A stretch of 22,044 nt of DNA from Promethearchaeota archaeon (GTDB lineage: Archaea > Asgardarchaeota > Lokiarchaeia > Sigynarchaeales > SOKP01), in assembly GCA_019894875.1 (NCBI GenBank), contig JAGXNR010000043.1:1-22044 (forward strand), given 5' to 3'. The notes under the pieces are model-generated. The model saw only the letters and a program-made list of their open reading frames with translations, ran no database searches and was not told the origin of the DNA. Position 1 is the first letter of the stretch, and every line of letters begins with the position of its first letter. Position numbers and translations under genes: made by a program. Positions 16,726 through 22,044 of this stretch are shown piece after piece.

Positions 16726-19296
16726 TTATTGAACTAATTCCTCGTATTCAACACCCTTTTTTAAAGTGGCTGTCTCTAGTTTTGTATCGAAAAGTTTCAA
16801 AATCTCGGTACCGAAATTTTTTGCCATGATATCATTCATCTCTTTGCCACCTAGATAACTCCTGCAACCTTCGTGAAGATCATGTAGGAATTCTCCTAAA
16901 TCATCTTCCACATCTTTTATAAAGTTAATAATTTTTTCTTCCAATGTTACTGAGGGTGTCTCATTGAGAAGAAACACGACTTTAAACTCCCTGTTTGTAA
17001 AAAAACCTCCGGTTAAATGCCCATCTCTGAATTTTATGGAGAGAATTTCACCAACATTCAATGCTTCATTTGCTATATGATCCAGTGCTGTTAGAAAACC
17101 TGAAAATATAGTATTATCAACAGCTTCAGAAGCAAAATTTTTTTCATACAAATTCCCTCCGCTTTCCCTATGTTGTATCAATACTTTCTGGATATTTTCA
17201 ATATCAGGATCAATTACAAACGGTTTAGTAAGGAAATTGTAAATATCTTCAGAAGAATTTTTCAAAACCTTAAATAATTTTTTAGGTTTTTGTCCAGAAA
17301 CTAGTCCAGTTGTGTCTTCCCAATTAGGATCATTAATCAAATCTGAGGCAGCTCGTCCACTGTTATCCAAAATACCTACTTGTGCTCCAAATACTATAGC
17401 ACTATGGAACTCAAAAGCAGAAATCGCTCCTCCATTAATTCCTATAAGTTTTACTTTATTTGGTTCAACACCGGATTTCATTAAATCATACCAATAATGA
17501 ATTGGCTCAATAACACTGAAATCTTTGCCTCCTGTTAGCTGAATTGCGGAGTATCGTTTATCTAATTCTACGTGAGTGGGAATATGACTTGGTACATAAC
17601 CTATAGTTCTAATTGAGTTAGGATATCTTTCTTGTATTTCTCCTATAATTCCACTTATTCCTGCTTTAGTACCCCCTCCTATAATAGTGCCTTTAAATCC
17701 TTGGAAGGCATCAAGAAGGTTAATTCTGAAATTATCTATGATTCTCTCAACTCTTTCATCGGTTCCCCCTGCAATTATAACAATAGATTCATCAAATTTT
17801 GTTTCCTTCAATTCAATTTCAGCATCTAATTTTACTGTAGATTCGCTTATGACCTTATCGGTTTTCTCTTTGATATTAGGGTGGAATAGTATACCTAACA
17901 GTAAAATTTGTCGAACTATATTAAAGGCTTTTAATTTATCTTCAATTATTCTCAGTTTATTTAGCGTATTTAAAGTTGTTTCAATCATCCAAATATCTGG
18001 ACTATATCTAATTCCTTTAAGATAATAATCCAATGCTTCACTAACATTTCCTAAAAATAATTTAAACAACCCTATATCAAAAAAGGCCCAAGGCATATCT
18101 ACCATTACTTCAATTTGTCTTGATCTTTTCTCAATAGCTTTGAGAATCATATCATGGTTTCTTTCAACGTGAGAAGGATCTCCAGTTTGTTGGATTATTA
18201 GTACCAAATAATTACCAAGTGGATATGGATCTCCCGGATTAACTTTGAGCGCTTGTTTATAACAATCTAATGCTTTATTATAATTATCCTGATTTTTATA
18301 TGTACCCCCTAAAGAGGACCAGGCATTATAATCAAAAGGGTTTATTTGAACTGCTTCTTTAAGATAATCTTGTCCTTTTATAAAAGAATCACTTGTAGGT
18401 TGGCTTTTATGTTTTATATGATAAGAAATTCCGAGATCTCTTAAAACTGAGGAAAGCTCGAGTTCTGAAACTTTTTTGAACATTTCGCTATTAATGATTT
18501 CACTCAAAATCTGAATACTTTTATCCATATCATTAATAGCCATGGCTAATTTAGCTATTCTATAGCCAATATCAAAATTTTCCTTATCTGAGTTATAAAC
18601 CATATCTAATCGTTCTATTTCCGCTCTTATTTTCTCATTTGACATGTATGCTCCATATATAGATTCATAATCTTGCATTTTCATTGTTATATTATTCAAT
18701 GCATCGTCTTCGATTGATACCAATGATTTAACTCGACTCATTTCCTGTTTATATGGCTTAGGAACTTTGAATTCATACTTGTTGAAGATTTTATGCTGAT
18801 TTGCAGCCCAACCATGGCTTAAATATGTACGTATTTGAACTTCTGCTTTTAGATTAAAAATCTGATCTGGAATTTCAAGATCCAGTCTTTCATACAGTTT
18901 CAATCCAGGCACAAGTTGAACTATATATGTCTGAAGGTGACCTAGAGAAGCTGTATCAAAAGTATCATCACTACCTATTACAGCATATAAAAGGTTAGTT
19001 CGTAGTAATTCACAGACAGCATTCATTTCATTAATATTAGGTAGAATAATTCGAATCCCACATAAGTCATTTATTTCTGAAAGAGGATTGGAATAATTAT
19101 TATCTGGACTAAATAATTTATTAGCGAAGCTTGAGATTGTTTTTACCCGGTCCTGGATGATAAATTCTGAGGAAATCCCCCTAATTAAATTCTTGATGAC
19201 CTGTTTTAAGATTTTACTGAATTGTTTATAAAGCGGACGCAATTTCCTGTATTTATTAATTTGTTCTTCAAATACCTCGCGCTGTTCTATTTCCAT
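16726..19296 (-). CDS. RelA/SpoT-like domain, TPR, SLOG (LSDAT) and C-terminal Asgard-type domain fusion
   Basis: An 856-residue cytoplasmic protein; positions below count from an in-frame GTG three codons earlier (19305). Residues about 30-220 form a RelA/SpoT-type nucleotidyltransferase: RVK at 53-55, INDLCGIRI at 78-86 (Asp80 as metal ligand), and AEVQIRTYLSHGWA at 154-167 with Glu155. The usual GYxSxH stretch reads GHLQTY (122-127), so (p)ppGpp synthesis is uncertain. TPR-like helices span about 240-450. Residues 505-700 resemble a SLOG/LSDAT nucleotide sensor: IIAGGTDE, GTIIGGGTKAG, IGINGGAISA, DNSGRAASDLI. The tail (about 735-859) with FSGFLTALDHIANEAL and FRDGHLTGGFF recalls longin/roadblock-like Asgard modules. 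ATG 19296 follows GTGAG; a TATA-like box at about 19320 also allows a leaderless start. Upstream is a TIR protein gene. Confidence 0.75.
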   Translation of the reverse strand: MEIEQREVFEEQINKYRKLRPLYKQFSKILKQVIKNLIRGISSEFIIQDRVKTISSFANKLFSPDNNYSNPLSEINDLCGIRIILPNINEMNAVCELLRTNLLYAVIGSDDTFDTASLGHLQTYIVQLVPGLKLYERLDLEIPDQIFNLKAEVQIRTYLSHGWAANQHKIFNKYEFKVPKPYKQEMSRVKSLVSIEDDALNNITMKMQDYESIYGAYMSNEKIRAEIERLDMVYNSDKENFDIGYRIAKLAMAINDMDKSIQILSEIINSEMFKKVSELELSSVLRDLGISYHIKHKSQPTSDSFIKGQDYLKEAVQINPFDYNAWSSLGGTYKNQDNYNKALDCYKQALKVNPGDPYPLGNYLVLIIQQTGDPSHVERNHDMILKAIEKRSRQIEVMVDMPWAFFDIGLFKLFLGNVSEALDYYLKGIRYSPDIWMIETTLNTLNKLRIIEDKLKAFNIVRQILLLGILFHPNIKEKTDKVISESTVKLDAEIELKETKFDESIVIIAGGTDERVERIIDNFRINLLDAFQGFKGTIIGGGTKAGISGIIGEIQERYPNSIRTIGYVPSHIPTHVELDKRYSAIQLTGGKDFSVIEPIHYWYDLMKSGVEPNKVKLIGINGGAISAFEFHSAIVFGAQVGILDNSGRAASDLINDPNWEDTTGLVSGQKPKKLFKVLKNSSEDIYNFLTKPFVIDPDIENIQKVLIQHRESGGNLYEKNFASEAVDNTIFSGFLTALDHIANEALNVGEILSIKFRDGHLTGGFFTNREFKVVFLLNETPSVTLEEKIINFIKDVEDDLGEFLHDLHEGCRSYLGGKEMNDIMAKNFGTEILKLFDTKLETATLKKGVEYEELVQ

Positions 19297-19312
19297 AATT
19301 CTCACATATCTT

Positions 19313-19326
19313 GATTTTTATATTTA
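19313..19326 (-). promoter_or_regulatory. TATA-like box of the RelA/SpoT-SLOG gene
   Basis: Minus-strand TAAATATAAAAATC centred about 24 nt upstream of the preferred ATG (19296), so the transcript may be leaderless. It gives the gene its own promoter in addition to possible read-through from the TIR gene. Confidence 0.38.
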
Positions 19327-19421
19327 CCTTTAATTTTCTTGAATCTCTACAATATATTATTTTTTTATCCTATTATATTATTTAAAATTTTCTCAAAAAA
19401 CAATAAGTATAATTAGATTAT

Positions 19422-19484
19422 TGTGGATTTAATTTTTAAAAATATATTTCGCTTAATTGAGCTTTAGATATAATGTGGATTTAA
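19422..19484 (+). repeat. Direct repeat pair TGTGGATTTAA in the TIR / RelA-SLOG intergenic gap
   Basis: The 11-mer TGTGGATTTAA occurs at 19422-19432 and 19474-19484, 52 nt apart, each flanked by further similar AT bases. Both lie between the TIR gene stop and the RelA/SpoT-SLOG promoter. They could be sites for a regulator; they could also be chance in AT-rich DNA, though the GTGG core is unusual there. Confidence 0.45.
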
Positions 19485-19491
19485 ATTTAAT

Positions 19492-21522
19492 TTATCTTAG
19501 TATTTCTTCATGAAGTTTGTCGATAAAAGAATTAAAATTATCTTTGCTATATTTAACATTAAGCATTTGCCATAGTAATACAGGAATATCATCTTCTTCT
19601 TCATATATAGGAACTATTTTTAACATTCCTTTTTTCCGCATTTGAAACGCAGCTTGCCATTCATCTTTAACTGCGCCAGATTTTACAGAATTCTTAGAAC
19701 AAAAGAGTACAAATACATCAGTATTTTTAAGAGTATCCTCCATGAACTCGACAATATTTTGTTTACTATCTGCTTGCCAATATGAAGCTTTTTTAATTTC
19801 AGGATATTTTTCTAAAGTTTTTACTATTTCTGCGATTTTAAAGTATTCAGCATCTAAAGTCGAATAGCTTAAAAAGACTCTAAGCTTCTTTACCTCCTCT
19901 TGTATTGATGTTTGTTTTATGTCTTTTTCTTGTTGATAAAATGCGATTGATTTTGAACTTGAAAAATATTCCGCGTTAATTTCTCGATTTTTAATCATAT
20001 CTAGAACTACTTGTTCAATTATTTTGATATCCTGAATACCGCTCTTTTCAGTTATGTCCATTAATTCCAATCTAGCTAGTTTTGAACCATAATTAAGAAT
20101 CGTATTTTTAATTTTATTAATAGTATTGAATTGGAAATGTTTGCAATAATCTATTTTTTCTTCAATTATGTTTACTAATTCAGCAAAATCATTCTCTTGT
20201 GCGATTTCTTTGATCTCTACTAAATCCTCTAAAGCATCGGATAATTTGTTTTTTTCAATTAATTTTTCGATAGAAATTAATCTTTTTTGAAGCTTCTTTT
20301 CAATTTTTAGTAGCTCTTTATCTTTTAGGAATTCTTCTTCTAGTTCTTTACAGTGATTTTCGAGATCTTTAGCTTGATTTAAAAACTCTAATAGATTATA
20401 TTCTCTAGCCATGTCCTTAACCTTCTCTAGTTCTCTGAGTGCTCTTTTAAATTTATTTTCCTCTATTAAATTGCTTGCACCAGATATTAGATTTTGTAGG
20501 TCACTAGTAATTTTTTGTTTGTCTAACTCTTTCCTCATTTCAATTTCAAGTTCTCTACAGTAATCTATTTTTTCTTTTGCTTCATTAACGATCTCAATTA
20601 AATTATAGCTTAATGCTGTATCTCTAATTTCATTTAAACTCTCGATTGCTTCATTAAACTTATTTCCTTTTAATATAATATCAATATCAGATAGTTTCTT
20701 TTGAAGGTCTTTTTGAATTTTTTCCGTTAGTTCTTCTTTCTTTTCTTTAGTGATTTCTTTGAAAATTAGTACAAAATCTCTTACTCGAGCATTTATCTCT
20801 TTGTTAGCTATCAATTCATCAACTAATGTATTAAGCGCTTTGCTTTCGATTCCTGTTTTTGAAATGATCTTAAAAAATGGTAGTTCTTTTAATTGTAGTT
20901 GTGCACCTTTTATGTAATCAATTGCTTGCTTTTCAACAAATTTTTTCTTTTCCCATTCTGATCCAAATACTGCTTCTTGCTTTATTTCAATAGGTTCGAC
21001 TTCTTCTACAACCTTAGATCTTAGTTTTATTTTAGGTTTTTTTATTGCTTTTTTTATTTTTGGTTCTTCTAATGGCTCAAATTCAACATCTCTGCCCATT
21101 ACACTATCTTCACTAACGAAAGCAACTACATTTATACCAATCAAACCAATGTTAAAGATCAATCCGATATAAAAACCGGATTCAATTGTTCTGGCCCAAT
21201 ATGAAGTACTAATTATTATATTAATTATAATTAATGCACAACCAACTCCTCCAACAATGAGTGCTTTGTCTTTTATCCCAAAATTGATTAATAAAACGGA
21301 TATCACAAGAAGAATTAATCCCGGCCAACCACCATATAATAATTCCAGATACCCAATGTAATACCTAGTAGTAGATGGTATTACAGGAGATGCCGGGAGT
21401 GGTGGATATTGAGGGTAATATTTCGAATAATATGGGAGAAAAGCGGAGATTAGAAAGATTACAATTAAAACAACATAAATTAATTTAATTACAGTAAATT
21501 TTTTCATTTTAAACTCTTTCAT
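19492..21522 (-). CDS. Four-helix membrane protein with winged-helix modules, three 69-residue helical repeats and a C-terminal TIR domain
   Basis: A 676-residue membrane-anchored protein. Four hydrophobic helices lie at about 11-30, 66-83, 86-106 and 115-137, then a basic linker. A winged-helix-like module (about 206-255; FFKIISKTGI..., LIANKEINARV) resembles PCI C-terminal modules; a second is at 478-530 (MIKNREINAEYF). Between them are three coiled repeats with an exact 69-residue period: N-K-F/L at 287, 356, 425 and Cys at 322, 391, 460. Residues 547-676 are a TIR domain: RVFLSYSTLD, VFVLFCSKNSVKSG, and E621 in KDEW at the catalytic-glutamate position of NAD-cleaving TIRs. ATG 21522 is supported by AGGTGG at 6 nt and overlaps the upstream surface-protein gene by 4 nt (ATGA). 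A membrane signalling or immune sensor is likely; NADase activity is inferred. Confidence 0.8.
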   Translation of the reverse strand: MKEFKMKKFTVIKLIYVVLIVIFLISAFLPYYSKYYPQYPPLPASPVIPSTTRYYIGYLELLYGGWPGLILLVISVLLINFGIKDKALIVGGVGCALIIINIIISTSYWARTIESGFYIGLIFNIGLIGINVVAFVSEDSVMGRDVEFEPLEEPKIKKAIKKPKIKLRSKVVEEVEPIEIKQEAVFGSEWEKKKFVEKQAIDYIKGAQLQLKELPFFKIISKTGIESKALNTLVDELIANKEINARVRDFVLIFKEITKEKKEELTEKIQKDLQKKLSDIDIILKGNKFNEAIESLNEIRDTALSYNLIEIVNEAKEKIDYCRELEIEMRKELDKQKITSDLQNLISGASNLIEENKFKRALRELEKVKDMAREYNLLEFLNQAKDLENHCKELEEEFLKDKELLKIEKKLQKRLISIEKLIEKNKLSDALEDLVEIKEIAQENDFAELVNIIEEKIDYCKHFQFNTINKIKNTILNYGSKLARLELMDITEKSGIQDIKIIEQVVLDMIKNREINAEYFSSSKSIAFYQQEKDIKQTSIQEEVKKLRVFLSYSTLDAEYFKIAEIVKTLEKYPEIKKASYWQADSKQNIVEFMEDTLKNTDVFVLFCSKNSVKSGAVKDEWQAAFQMRKKGMLKIVPIYEEEDDIPVLLWQMLNVKYSKDNFNSFIDKLHEEILR

Positions 21523-22044
21523 GAAAATCCACCTTTCAAGTTTATTTTCTTTTTAATTTGCCATGTTATTGGTAATATTCCTGTTAGAAGTATTAAATAT
21601 AGAAGGGTTGGATTAATTCCGGGTATCGCACGATCCGTCTTAATTATCGTTATTTCCGTAAATCCCTCATTTCCTAAAAGATCATCTGCATAGAACCTTA
21701 GAGTATATACCCCAGGAGGTAGAGCATTCCAATAATCTTGATCAATTTGGTCTAGTGTTCCACAAGTAATGTTAACTAATCCATCACTTAGAGTATACCA
21801 TATCTCGTTTAAATTGTCTTCACTAATTGTTAACTCAAAGGTTGGGGGTGTATCTGTAAATGCATTATTATTAGAAGGAAAGATGATTACAATGTAAGGA
21901 GGAGTTGTATCTTTATTAACTGCCACTTCTTCAAACTCAGAATTCCCTACACTATCTTCTGCATAAAACATAATAGTGATTATCCCATCTGGTTGAGAAT
22001 TCCATAAAACTGGATCAATTATTCCTGTTGACAAAGGTATTGGA
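21519..22044 (-). CDS. C-terminal end of a surface protein with Ig-like repeats and a membrane anchor (gene enters from right edge)
   Basis: The frame is open to the right edge of the window, so the true start is outside; an apparent TTG start at 22034 is not credible. About 175 residues are visible. Two related Ig/fibronectin-like repeats can be seen: FYAEDSVGNSEFEEVAV followed by KDTTPPYIVIIFPSN, and later LRFYADDLLGNEGFTEITI. These are the D-x-x-GN...TTPP...P strings of extracellular beta-sandwich repeats. The C-terminus has one hydrophobic helix (about 20 residues, LLYLILLTGILPITW) followed by a KKK tail, placing the repeats outside the cell. The stop codon overlaps the start of the TIR protein gene (ATGA), so the two are expressed together, and the surface protein may be the outer part of the same signalling unit. 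Confidence 0.75.
   Translation of the reverse strand, partial: PIPLSTGIIDPVLWNSQPDGIITIMFYAEDSVGNSEFEEVAVNKDTTPPYIVIIFPSNNNAFTDTPPTFELTISEDNLNEIWYTLSDGLVNITCGTLDQIDQDYWNALPPGVYTLRFYADDLLGNEGFTEITIIKTDRAIPGINPTLLYLILLTGILPITWQIKKKINLKGGFS

Overview
The window is AT-rich and densely coded, with archaeal expression signals: TATA-type boxes about 25 nt before start codons or short leaders, and GGTG/GGAGG-type Shine-Dalgarno (SD) sequences. PCI-like winged-helix modules, a longin/roadblock-like domain, Ig-like surface repeats and a Cys-rich mini-protein point to an amino-acid-fermenting archaeon, most likely of the Asgard group (Lokiarchaeia-like). That placement is inference from gene content; there is no rRNA gene here.

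Left part (1-4.6 kb): the 3' two thirds of carbamate kinase face a convergent ornithine aminotransferase. Both fit arginine/ornithine catabolism. A divergent secreted penicillin-acylase-family hydrolase follows.

Middle part (4.7-13 kb): a lysine fermentation locus in two minus-strand blocks. Block one is kamB-like reactivase, kamD, kamE. Block two is kce, an N-methyltransferase-like gene, kdd, kamA. A plus-strand S51 peptidase lies between the blocks. Together they would convert L-lysine to beta-lysine (KamA), to 3,5-diaminohexanoate (KamDE), to 3-keto-5-aminohexanoate (Kdd), and cleave that with acetyl-CoA to acetoacetate and 3-aminobutyryl-CoA (Kce). The usual next enzyme (kal, 3-aminobutyryl-CoA ammonia-lyase) and the MutS-like partner kamC are not in the window.

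Next (13-16.7 kb): a DUF433/DUF5615 toxin-antitoxin-like pair, then a GSA-aminomutase-like class III aminotransferase translationally coupled to a family III CoA-transferase. These two could process 3-aminobutyryl-CoA in place of kal (hypothesis). A 57-residue Cys-rich protein, overlooked because of its size, lies at 16530-16703.

Right end (16.7-22 kb): the most unusual part. One large protein joins a divergent RelA/SpoT nucleotidyltransferase domain, TPR repeats, an LSDAT-type SLOG nucleotide-sensor domain and an Asgard-style small domain. Upstream on the same strand are a four-helix membrane protein ending in a TIR domain with a preserved candidate catalytic glutamate, and, overlapping it by 4 nt, the end of an Ig-like surface protein. 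TIR beside SLOG is the logic of Thoeris defence, here with a RelA/SpoT-type domain as possible output. This is the best candidate for an undescribed system.

No intergenic stretch exceeds 300 nt; the longest (8174-8387, 13630-13849, 16294-16529) hold only promoter-like elements and small repeats. I saw no tRNA, rRNA, CRISPR array or insertion sequence.
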